Origin: 21-14-0-10-47-8 sp966211455
Lineage (GTDB): Bacteria > Bdellovibrionota > Bdellovibrionia > Bdellovibrionales > Bdellovibrionaceae
Assembly (NCBI GenBank): GCA_966211455.1
Contig: CBIHNI010000013.1
Coordinates: 1-64,000, forward strand
Direction: 5' to 3'
DNA length: 64,000 nt
Shown: positions 26,327 through 33,002 of the stretch, piece by piece
Numbering within the stretch: position 1 is the first letter of the stretch
Layout of the letters: every line of letters begins with the position of its first letter
The notes under the pieces: model-generated
Told to the model about the DNA's origin: nothing
Seen by the model: the letters and a program-made list of their open reading frames with translations, nothing else
The model's database searches: none
Position numbers and translations under genes: made by a program

Positions 26327-26407
26327 ATTTTTCCCCAAACATTGGAATGGGCGGCCACGATGGCCGTCCATCGCGGGTTCGGGGCGGCAGAGCCCCGATT
26401 GCATGGA
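26327..26407. repeat. Dispersed repeat copy C with hairpin
   Basis: ATTTTTCCCCAAACATT then GCGGCCACGATGGCCG parallels 16311-16353. It continues into a hairpin with outer stem CGTCCAT / ATGGACG and inner stem CGGGGC / GCCCCG. Confidence 0.65.
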
Positions 26408-26446
26408 CGCAGACACTACATGATACGCGAAGAGCCACACAGCTCG

Positions 26447-26464
26447 ACACACACACACACACAC
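26447..26464. repeat. (AC)9 microsatellite
   Basis: Nine uninterrupted AC dinucleotides between a hairpin element and the 3' end of the response-regulator gene. Such tracts slip easily, but here it lies outside coding sequence. Confidence 0.85.
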
Positions 26465-26486
26465 AGAATTCAAACCCCAAGAAAAA

Positions 26487-27170
26487 TCAAACGGGTCGGA
26501 AGGTATAGCCAACGCCTCTCACGGTTTGGATCACCTTGTTTGCGAACTGCCGATCGATCTTTGATCGCAGGCGCCAGACCAGAACGTCGACGACATTTGT
26601 TTGCGGATCGAAACGATAGTTCCAGATTTTTTCTAGGATCTCGGTCTTCGTGATCACGCGGCCGGCGTTTCTCATCATGAACTCTAAAAGCTCGAATTCG
26701 TTGTTTTGCAAATGAATCGGCTGCTCGCCCCGGTAGGCGCGGCGTGAAGTCAGATCTAAGATGACTCCAGCGGATTTCAGCTGAAATTTTTCGAAGAAGC
26801 CGGAAGCTTTTTGAATTTGAATCAAAGCTTTGGCTCGGGCCTTCATTTCGGGGACAGAAACGGGTTTTAGCAAGAAATCGAATTCGTGCGCTTCGAGATG
26901 TGGGGTGATTGCATCCAGAGCTTGATGCGGACAAAGCATCAGGACTGGGGTTTGAATTTCGATTTGTCTCAGCTCTGAGACGAGCTGTATGCCTGCTTCG
27001 ATGTTTTGATCGATATCGATCATGATCAAGTTGTACGAAGGATTTTTCAGTTTTTCGACGGAAGCTTCTTGAAACGCGATCCGCGAAATCTGGTATTTCG
27101 ATTTTCGAAAGTTTTGCTCGACCAGGTGAGCGTTCTTCGGATCTGTCTCCAGCAACAGAATATGTGTCAT
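26487..27170 (-). CDS. OmpR/PhoB-family response regulator
   Basis: A 227-residue DNA-binding regulator. The receiver domain (1-115) has the acidic pair near ETD, phospho-acceptor Asp52 in LIMIDIDQ and the LLKPV lysine, but the conserved Thr/Ser position is Cys (LMLCPH). The winged-helix effector (130-227) has the usual NEFELLEFMMRNAGRVITKTEILEKIW and VDVLVWRLRSKID. No sensor kinase gene is adjacent, so it is an orphan. The ribosome-binding site is AAGGAGG before the ATG. Confidence 0.92.
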   Translation of the reverse strand: MTHILLLETDPKNAHLVEQNFRKSKYQISRIAFQEASVEKLKNPSYNLIMIDIDQNIEAGIQLVSELRQIEIQTPVLMLCPHQALDAITPHLEAHEFDFLLKPVSVPEMKARAKALIQIQKASGFFEKFQLKSAGVILDLTSRRAYRGEQPIHLQNNEFELLEFMMRNAGRVITKTEILEKIWNYRFDPQTNVVDVLVWRLRSKIDRQFANKVIQTVRGVGYTFRPV

Positions 27171-27400
27171 TTGACCTCCTTCTTGAAGTTCATTGAAAGT
27201 GAGGTGGATGTTTCGTGGATTTTCAAATTAAAGGTTCAATAGAAGTGTCGCAATTCTTTTCCCGATTTTTCAGTCGTAAGTCCAGTTTACGATTACAGAA
27301 CATTACAATCTCGCCCGCAAAGCTGCATCTGGAGCGAATCTGAGCCACTCTGAATTCACAGAAAAATTTGTTGAAATCTCATTGTGAATAAGGAGTTCGC

Positions 27401-28696
27401 ATGCCGAATTATTTGAAACTCTCGTTCTTTCTGTCTATCGCGCTCTCACTCCAAGCGTGTAATCAATCTGGTGGGGGCAGCGGGGCTGATGCCTCTTCAT
27501 CTGGCGAGCAATGCGCATCCGCCATGGATTTGCAGTCTTACTTTCAAGATGTGACTTCCTCGAACGCGGCTCGTGATTTAGATACAGATTCTTTGCGCAA
27601 TCGCACGGTCACCGTTGATACAGCGGCTTTGAAGGCGGATCTGCAGGCGGGACGCTCGATGCTAAAATTGGATTTGTTCAGTGACATGAATTTTAATGTC
27701 GTGGTCGAGCGCATTCAAAAGTATTCGGCACAGAACTATGTGGTGACCGGTCACTTGGCAAATCAACCCTTAAGCTCGGTGTCCTTGGCGATTCAAGAGA
27801 ATGTGTTGGTTGGCAATATCAATCCCGGTCAAAACACTCGTTACCGCATTTCTTACGCCGGCAATGGCACCCACAACATTCAAGAAATGACGGCCGATGA
27901 TCACGAAGATGAAAACTCGTGCTTAGCGGCGGAAACTTCGACCGCGCAATCGATCGACGAGGCTGACGTGACGCGGGCTGAAGACAGTGCCGACGGTGAG
28001 ACTCAGGTTGCGATGGCTTCAGTGCCGGTGATTGATATGTTGGTGGCTTACACCCCAGGTGCGAAAGCGGCAGCAGGCGGTGAAGCGGCGATCAAGGCGA
28101 TGATTCAAACCGGAATTGCAGACACCAATAAGGCCTTCGCCGATAGCGGTGTGAACTTGGCGGTTCGTCTGGTTGGTATCATGTCCGTTTCGCAAAACGA
28201 AACGGGCAACTGGTCGAGCGATTTGTCGGCACTGGCTGGAAAATCGGATGGATTGTGGGACGAAGTTCACGCCGAGCGCACGCGCTTGGGTGCGGACCAA
28301 GTCTCGATGGTCGCGACTTATTCTGGCAGCAGCACCGCAGGAATTGGGTATATCAACTCGACATCATCGACGATGTTTTCGATCACCAAAGTTTCCGCGT
28401 TTAAAAATTTCTCATTCACGCACGAGCTGGGTCATAACGTGGGTTTAAATCATTCGGACGGTTACGTGAATTCGTCGGGATCTTTCCGCACGATTATGGC
28501 TTACGGAACGGTGACTCGCATCTTGCGGTTCTCGAATCCGGGCCTTGTGTACAAGAATTATGCGACCGGTACTTCCAGCAATAACAGTGCTTCGATCTTG
28601 AATGCGAATGGCAGTAAAAAATCGATTCTGATTTCCAGCAAGACAAGCGACACCGTGGTCGATATCCCGGTGCAGGGAAGCCCTGGCTGTTACTGA
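27401..28696 (+). CDS. Metzincin-like zinc metalloprotease, lipoprotein
   Basis: A 431-residue lipoprotein (lipobox LQAC, Cys20) with TAAGGAG before the ATG. After a pro-region-like domain (about 40-200), the catalytic domain begins near PVIDMLVAYTPGAKAA and carries the zinc site HELGHNVGLNH (341-351), exactly HExxHxxGxxH, followed by a Met-turn candidate in FRTIMAYG. This places it with the M12B/reprolysin-like metzincins. Anchored on the envelope, it could process envelope or prey proteins. Acidic Asp/Glu stretch at about 165-200 may be the cleavable linker. A terminator follows. Confidence 0.87.
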   Translation: MPNYLKLSFFLSIALSLQACNQSGGGSGADASSSGEQCASAMDLQSYFQDVTSSNAARDLDTDSLRNRTVTVDTAALKADLQAGRSMLKLDLFSDMNFNVVVERIQKYSAQNYVVTGHLANQPLSSVSLAIQENVLVGNINPGQNTRYRISYAGNGTHNIQEMTADDHEDENSCLAAETSTAQSIDEADVTRAEDSADGETQVAMASVPVIDMLVAYTPGAKAAAGGEAAIKAMIQTGIADTNKAFADSGVNLAVRLVGIMSVSQNETGNWSSDLSALAGKSDGLWDEVHAERTRLGADQVSMVATYSGSSTAGIGYINSTSSTMFSITKVSAFKNFSFTHELGHNVGLNHSDGYVNSSGSFRTIMAYGTVTRILRFSNPGLVYKNYATGTSSNNSASILNANGSKKSILISSKTSDTVVDIPVQGSPGCY

Positions 28697-28724
28697 TTGA
28701 AAATTGAAATTTAAGATGCTCCGA

Positions 28725-28771
28725 AGAGGCGTCGTTCAGTTTCTCCTCCTGAGCGGCGCCTCTGTTTTTTT
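28725..28771 (+). terminator. Rho-independent terminator
   Basis: AGAGGCG pairs with CGCCTCT around a long pyrimidine-rich loop, followed by seven T. It ends the metalloprotease gene. Confidence 0.75.
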
Positions 28772-28775
28772 GGGA

Positions 28776-29102
28776 CTAGTGCGGGCCGCCGACGCTCTTT
28801 AAGGCGTCAATGCAGGCTCCGGAAGACGTGAAGTAATGCTTCCAGGCTTCGACTCCGTCCGGAGATTCAGAAGCTTTCTCGACCAATTCAGATCCCAGGT
28901 ATCCCTGAAATTTAGAAACTTTCTTTTGGCGCTTGGTTCCGCGCGGAACTTTCTTTTCCGGATCGCATTCGGCCTGATTGTGTTTGCCGCCGTCGTCGAA
29001 AAAGCTGTAAGCGCGAGCCTTGCCTTTTTTCTTTGCGGCTTCGGCCGGGTGATTGAAAGTGAGCATAAGTGCCAGAATTAGAAATAGAGATTTGATCTTC
29101 AC
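28776..29102 (-). CDS. Secreted small basic protein
   Basis: A 108-residue protein starting at GTG 29102, fixed by AGGAGGACCAC directly upstream; the longer frame has no site. Signal peptide (1-22) ending in AEAA, then a Lys-rich stretch KKKGKAR and SFFDDGG. Two Cys (AECDPEKK and GACIDAL) may pair. No family recognised. Confidence 0.7.
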   Translation of the reverse strand: MKIKSLFLILALMLTFNHPAEAAKKKGKARAYSFFDDGGKHNQAECDPEKKVPRGTKRQKKVSKFQGYLGSELVEKASESPDGVEAWKHYFTSSGACIDALKSVGGPH

Positions 29103-29223
29103 GTGGTCCTCCTGAATCAGGCTATCTGATGTCCCGACAGAGGCAACGATCTCGAGCGAAGCAAGACCTGCGGCCTGCGGCGCGCGACCTTGGTCTTGCT
29201 TCATTCAAACAGTGAAAGCCAGA

Positions 29224-29421
29224 TTATGATTTGGTTGTGCGCTTGCGGGGAACTTTCTTTCCTTTGGCGCGAGCTTCTGAAAGTCCGATGGCGATGGCTT
29301 GTTTGCGGCTTTTGACGGTTCCGCCCTTGCCACCCTTGCCACTTTTCAGTGTTCCTTTGTTTTTACGGCGCATCGCTGATTCGACATCTTTGCTTGCAGA
29401 TTTCGAGTACTTTCTTGCCAC
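29224..29421 (-). CDS. DUF6496-type small basic protein
   Basis: A 65-residue Lys/Arg/Gly-rich protein beginning VARKYSKSASKDVESAMRRK and containing GTLKSGKGGKGG and SRKQAIAIGLSEARAKG. The last motif is the core of a widespread small family (DUF6496), whose role is not known; the composition suggests nucleic-acid binding. GTG 29421 is chosen because AAGGAGG precedes it. Confidence 0.85.
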   Translation of the reverse strand: MARKYSKSASKDVESAMRRKNKGTLKSGKGGKGGTVKSRKQAIAIGLSEARAKGKKVPRKRTTKS

Positions 29422-29435
29422 GTGGGCCTCCTTTT

Positions 29436-30077
29436 TCAGTCTGTTTCTATGCATTCAGCAAAGGAGGTGCCAAAAATCTTTAACGCTTCTTGAAGCTTCG
29501 TTTTTCCGGGTTCAGTCTGCGGCCAGCGCGAGACTCCGCTGGGATGAGGAAGTGGAATGACATCAACTGTATGGCCGTGAAAGGTCGTGCGGATTTTTCG
29601 CCCCACGACTTCACTGAGCGGGGTGGATTTTCGGTGGTCGATATGGCGTAAAACTTCGCGAATCGCCACTTTGCCAACGGCCAAAATCAGTTTCGGCCGC
29701 AAAGCTTCGACTTCGGCTTTGAGATGCGGTCGACAGTTTTCGATTTCTTGATCGGTCGGTTCACGGTCACCGGATCCCGACTTTGCTTTACCAGGAAAGC
29801 AGCGAAGCACGGCGGAAAAATAAATCTGCTCGCGCAGTTCATCTTCGTCGCAGCCGGTGACGGATCCCAACCATTTGAACAATGTTTTCCCGGCTGTAAA
29901 AGCGAAGGGCTTTTGAAGTTCGGGCTCGTGCGAGCCGGGAGCTTGGCCAACAAGAAGAATTTTTGTTTCAAGCGCTGGGCCATGCACGGCTTCGCTGCAG
30001 ACATGCGGGCATTTGCGGCAGGCCTTGAGACTGCGATGGACCTTGCGAAGCTGCGGAAGGGTGTTGGATTTTTCCAA
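29436..30077 (-). CDS. Uracil-DNA glycosylase superfamily protein
   Basis: A 213-residue member of the UDG superfamily resembling the iron-sulfur family 4/5 enzymes. The N-terminal CRKCPHVC, RCFPGK and ENCRPHL provide cluster-type Cys ligands; motif A is LLVGQAPGSHEPEL and the C-terminal loop is LPHPSG. The family removes uracil or other damaged bases. Motif A has Gln where family 4 often has Glu, so specificity is uncertain. The TTG start lacks a good ribosome-binding site; a later start cannot be excluded. It lies upstream of and in line with the DUF6496 gene. Confidence 0.85.
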   Translation of the reverse strand: MEKSNTLPQLRKVHRSLKACRKCPHVCSEAVHGPALETKILLVGQAPGSHEPELQKPFAFTAGKTLFKWLGSVTGCDEDELREQIYFSAVLRCFPGKAKSGSGDREPTDQEIENCRPHLKAEVEALRPKLILAVGKVAIREVLRHIDHRKSTPLSEVVGRKIRTTFHGHTVDVIPLPHPSGVSRWPQTEPGKTKLQEALKIFGTSFAECIETD

Positions 30078-30170
30078 GGTTTGAATTTAAAACGCCGATT
30101 GTCCCTGAGCAACAGGAACAGAATGGAATGTGCGAGTTGTCACGGACATGGATGCTTGGGGATATGCGAA

Positions 30171-31040
30171 TCAAAATTTGTCTTGCAGAGCGGTCGAGAA
30201 ATCCTTGAACCATGCCAGCTTTCGGAGCTCTTTTCGGTACAAAAGATAAAAGTGGGTTTCATTTGCCAAATTTCCTTCAAGCGGGAGACTTTGCACGTGA
30301 CGAAGATTGGCGATGTAAAGACTGGGGACAAGGCTCCAGCCCTGACCCGATTCGACCATTTCGGCAATGCTAGACCAGTTTGCGATGATTTTACCGAAGC
30401 GAGGCGGGCCGTTAATTTGGTAATGCTGAAGTAGATTTTCCAAGTTAGGATCGCGAGTTTTGTAAGAAATAAATTTCTTCTGACAAAGCTCTTCAAGCAA
30501 AGTTCGAGAAACATGGCGACCCGAGATGTTCCATTTTCGGGGAAATAGAATGCAAAAGTGATCAGTAAAAAGCTTTTTGGATTGAAGGTCCATCGCCTCT
30601 TCAAGGTGATTCGAAATCCCCAGGTCCGCTTTGCGATGGATGAGATTTTCAACCGCCTGGGCACCGTCGACAAACTGAAAAATCAGAGTTCCGGGGAAGT
30701 CGATTCGACCTGCAATCAAGCTTAAAACCTCTGTTCGGCCAGCGAATACCAGCTGAGACTTTTCCGGTGACTGATATTCGGTCTGCATCTGCCGAAGCTC
30801 ATCCTCTAGATTTCCAAACTTTGCATCCAGGTGCTGAAACAATCTCTTTCCAAAGTCGGTCAGAATCTTGCGACGTCCTTGCATGGAAAATACATCTTGC
30901 GAAAAGGCGTCCTCGAATTGCTTCAAATGAGAAGTCAAGGCGGGTTGAGAAAGACCCAAGTGGGCGGCGGCATGCTGCATGTTTCGGGCACGTGCAAAAG
31001 CTAAGAATGAACTGACGAGATAGAGATCTGGGATCTTCAT
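30171..31040 (-). CDS. LysR-family transcriptional regulator
   Basis: A 289-residue regulator. The N-terminal winged HTH reads FLAFARARNMQHAAAHLGLS then QPALTSHLKQFEDAF, canonical for LysR proteins; the C-terminal part is a two-lobed effector domain (about 90-289). The ATG at 31040 is preceded by no clear ribosome-binding site. It is divergent from an XRE regulator and three small secreted proteins, with an AT-rich 90-bp interval containing a palindrome (31042), so it probably controls that divergent unit. Confidence 0.88.
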   Translation of the reverse strand: MKIPDLYLVSSFLAFARARNMQHAAAHLGLSQPALTSHLKQFEDAFSQDVFSMQGRRKILTDFGKRLFQHLDAKFGNLEDELRQMQTEYQSPEKSQLVFAGRTEVLSLIAGRIDFPGTLIFQFVDGAQAVENLIHRKADLGISNHLEEAMDLQSKKLFTDHFCILFPRKWNISGRHVSRTLLEELCQKKFISYKTRDPNLENLLQHYQINGPPRFGKIIANWSSIAEMVESGQGWSLVPSLYIANLRHVQSLPLEGNLANETHFYLLYRKELRKLAWFKDFSTALQDKF

Positions 31041-31041
31041 A

Positions 31042-31061
31042 TATATCAGTATAATGATATA
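31042..31061. promoter_or_regulatory. AT-rich operator-like palindrome
   Basis: TATATCA GTATAA TGATATA, an inverted repeat right before the LysR start and within the divergent promoter region. Related ATATCA half-sites lie at 31064-31078. Confidence 0.45.
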
Positions 31062-31130
31062 ATATATCAAATCATATCTATTATTTTAATATTTTAACTG
31101 TCGTAGATTTCTTTCCATTGGAGGATGGAG

Positions 31131-31415
31131 ATGGAAAAAATCGGACAAAGAATCAAGCGTCTGCGCGAAGAAAAGGGGCTCAGCTTGAAAGAGGTCGCCT
31201 CAAAGGCCGGAATTCCGCTTTCAACCTACCGCGAGTGGGAATACGGCCGCGAAATCAAAGGCGAGCCTTATGTAAAAATCGCCTCTGTTCTTGAGGTATC
31301 GCTGTACACTTTGTTAACAGGGAAAGTGACCGAAGACCGAGAGCTGCTTGAAGAAATTCGAAAAATCGAGGACTCCTGCCATAAACTTCGCCTGCTCCTT
31401 CGCTCGTTTGATTGA
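31131..31415 (+). CDS. XRE-family HTH regulator
   Basis: A 94-residue protein with a Cro/CI-type HTH (about 4-60): GQRIKRLREEKGLSLKEVAS, GIPLSTYREWEYG, YVKIASVLEVSL. A short helical tail follows. ATG 31131 is chosen since GGAGGATGGAG precedes it. It heads a unit with three small secreted proteins 86 bp downstream and faces a LysR gene. Confidence 0.88.
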   Translation: MEKIGQRIKRLREEKGLSLKEVASKAGIPLSTYREWEYGREIKGEPYVKIASVLEVSLYTLLTGKVTEDRELLEEIRKIEDSCHKLRLLLRSFD

Positions 31416-31501
31416 AGGCGATCCCCGGTTTTTTTCGCCGGCCCAAACATTTCTCATTTAATTTTGCAATCGAAACAAACCAATCAACTAAGGAGACTAT
31501 T

Positions 31502-31885
31502 ATGAAAAAGATAATTTTAGTGGCGGCGATGATCTTGGCAAGCTTCGCGGCTCGCGCTGAAAAGGATGATTACTATCAGGATGTGACTGGGGAAGATGTC
31601 CTTTCCGATCATTACCTGAACCAATACGATGATGTGACAAATCCACCGCAAGCCTATCGCATTAGGGTGCCTGCGGGCTATTCGCTGATCGGCGCTGACG
31701 TCAAGTCGGACGGAACGGCTGTCTGCGGAGTTTCTGAATACAGTGTCAAAAACAAAACTTTAAAGTTTAAAGCTTTTGATATCGAAACAGATTCAGGCAG
31801 CTGCACTCTGACTTTGATTCTTCTGGAGACGAAGACAGAAAAAGAAGTCAAAGCAAAATACGAAATCGTTCAAGTTGGAACATAA
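31502..31885 (+). CDS. Small secreted protein 1
   Basis: A 127-residue exported protein (signal 1-19, ending ARAE) with TAAGGAG before its ATG. The mature part starts with an acidic/Tyr-rich segment DDYYQDVTGEDV and has two Cys (AVCGVSE, GSCTLT) likely bonded. Beta-rich, no family recognised. Confidence 0.75.
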   Translation: MKKIILVAAMILASFAARAEKDDYYQDVTGEDVLSDHYLNQYDDVTNPPQAYRIRVPAGYSLIGADVKSDGTAVCGVSEYSVKNKTLKFKAFDIETDSGSCTLTLILLETKTEKEVKAKYEIVQVGT

Positions 31886-31905
31886 CATTAACGGAAGGAG
31901 AAATT

Positions 31906-32274
31906 ATGAAAACACTTTGCCTATTACTGAGCCTTTTTATGTCTGCAACAGTTTTTGCTGCTGGCGATAAGCTTAGCGAATCTGAAATCTTATCGCTGAA
32001 AGCAAAAACCTGCGGTGAGCTGGTTCGTTACACAAAATCTCAAGGAATTCACACCTATGATTTCCTTCAGTGTCTTCGAACAACACGCATCTCTTCCGTT
32101 TCTGAAATCTACAATCCGAAGCCGTCAGCGCCGGTCGTTCTGAGTATTCACCTGGATGATGCTGAAATTTCGGAGATCAAAGAAATGGATTTGTCGCTAT
32201 TTTGCACTTTGGAGATTCAGGCACCCGTGACTGAAAACGAACCTAAAGACATTTTTTGCAGTATCGAAGGATAA
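31906..32274 (+). CDS. Small secreted protein 2
   Basis: A 122-residue exported protein (signal 1-18) with AACGGAAGGAG before the ATG, 20 bp after the previous gene. Four Cys in the mature part (TCGEL, FLQCL, LFCTL, IFCSI). Unrelated in sequence to its neighbours. Function unknown. Confidence 0.75.
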   Translation: MKTLCLLLSLFMSATVFAAGDKLSESEILSLKAKTCGELVRYTKSQGIHTYDFLQCLRTTRISSVSEIYNPKPSAPVVLSIHLDDAEISEIKEMDLSLFCTLEIQAPVTENEPKDIFCSIEG

Positions 32275-32279
32275 AAAAT

Positions 32280-32603
32280 ATGAAAGCACTTATTTGTATC
32301 GCGGTTTTGACAGTCTCTCAATTCACCATGGCCGAAGAATCAGTTTGGGATTATGACTCTTGCATGGAAAACACCTCGCGACAGTTTTCTTGCGATATCG
32401 AAGGTCAAAAGGTTTCAGTGGATTTGGAACTGGAGTCGACCCAGCTCAGCTATAAAGCAGCCTCTGACGAGCAGATTTACGGCATCTTTGTTGAAGGTAT
32501 CCTTGGCGGCCGCCTGTACATCAGTTGTGACGATTCGGCTACTTTGAAACAGGTTCAGTTTGAATCCCAAGCGTCATCGAAACCTGTTCGTTGCAGAGAC
32601 TAG
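32280..32603 (+). CDS. Small secreted protein 3
   Basis: A 107-residue exported protein (signal 1-17) starting 5 bp after the previous stop, so translationally linked. Four Cys in the mature part (DSCMEN, FSCDIE, ISCDDS, VRCRD), probably two disulfides. Function unknown. The preceding gene likewise has four Cys. Confidence 0.7.
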   Translation: MKALICIAVLTVSQFTMAEESVWDYDSCMENTSRQFSCDIEGQKVSVDLELESTQLSYKAASDEQIYGIFVEGILGGRLYISCDDSATLKQVQFESQASSKPVRCRD

Positions 32604-32732
32604 GAGATGTGCGCCGTCGTGATGGCGGTGAAGGTATTCCATTCAGGCTTGTCCAAAACTTCGACAGGAATAAATCCCCCGGCGGTACCGCCGCCCCTTG
32701 TGAAAATACCGAATCCCCGGTAGAAATGCCCG

Positions 32733-33002
32733 ATGCGGGAAATTGAAAAACTTCGGGCGGAAATTGATTTGATTCACGGGGAGCTGGCGGAACTGCTTCA
32801 GCGCCGTCTTCAAGTCACCGAAAAAATCTGGAAAATAAAAATCGAAGAAGGGCTCCCTTTCTTTGATGGCGCCCGCGAAGAGCTGATCTTAAAACGCTTC
32901 GATGAATCCGCCAAAGACGAAGCCGAGCGCCAGATGATCCGCAATGTTTTAAAAAGCATCCTGAGCGAAAATAAAAAATATCTTGAGACGAAACTGAAAT
33001 GA
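32733..33002 (+). CDS. Chorismate mutase, AroQ type
   Basis: An 89-residue single-domain enzyme converting chorismate to prephenate. Aligned with the E. coli CM domain at an offset of three, the active-site set is intact: Arg8, Arg25, Lys36, Asp45, Arg48, Glu49, with Ser75 and Glu79 at the positions of Ser84 and Gln88 (Glu is also used by yeast). Three helices as in AroQ. No prephenate dehydratase or dehydrogenase gene is adjacent. Instead its stop overlaps the next start by 4 bp (ATGA) and that gene is RlhA-like, whose reaction in E. coli needs prephenate. No signal peptide; cytoplasmic. The ribosome-binding site is weak. Confidence 0.88.
   Translation: MREIEKLRAEIDLIHGELAELLQRRLQVTEKIWKIKIEEGLPFFDGAREELILKRFDESAKDEAERQMIRNVLKSILSENKKYLETKLK

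Larger units (their letters stand above)
25986..26486. other. Repeat-rich intergenic region
   Basis: A 500-base gap between a secreted-protein gene and a convergent regulator gene. It contains GC-rich inverted sequences near 26090-26135 (GGCCGG... CCGGCC), a long hairpin (26203-26256), a dispersed repeat with its own hairpin (26327-26407) and an (AC)9 run (26447-26464). No gene is supported. It may be a collecting point for REP-like elements. Confidence 0.6.
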
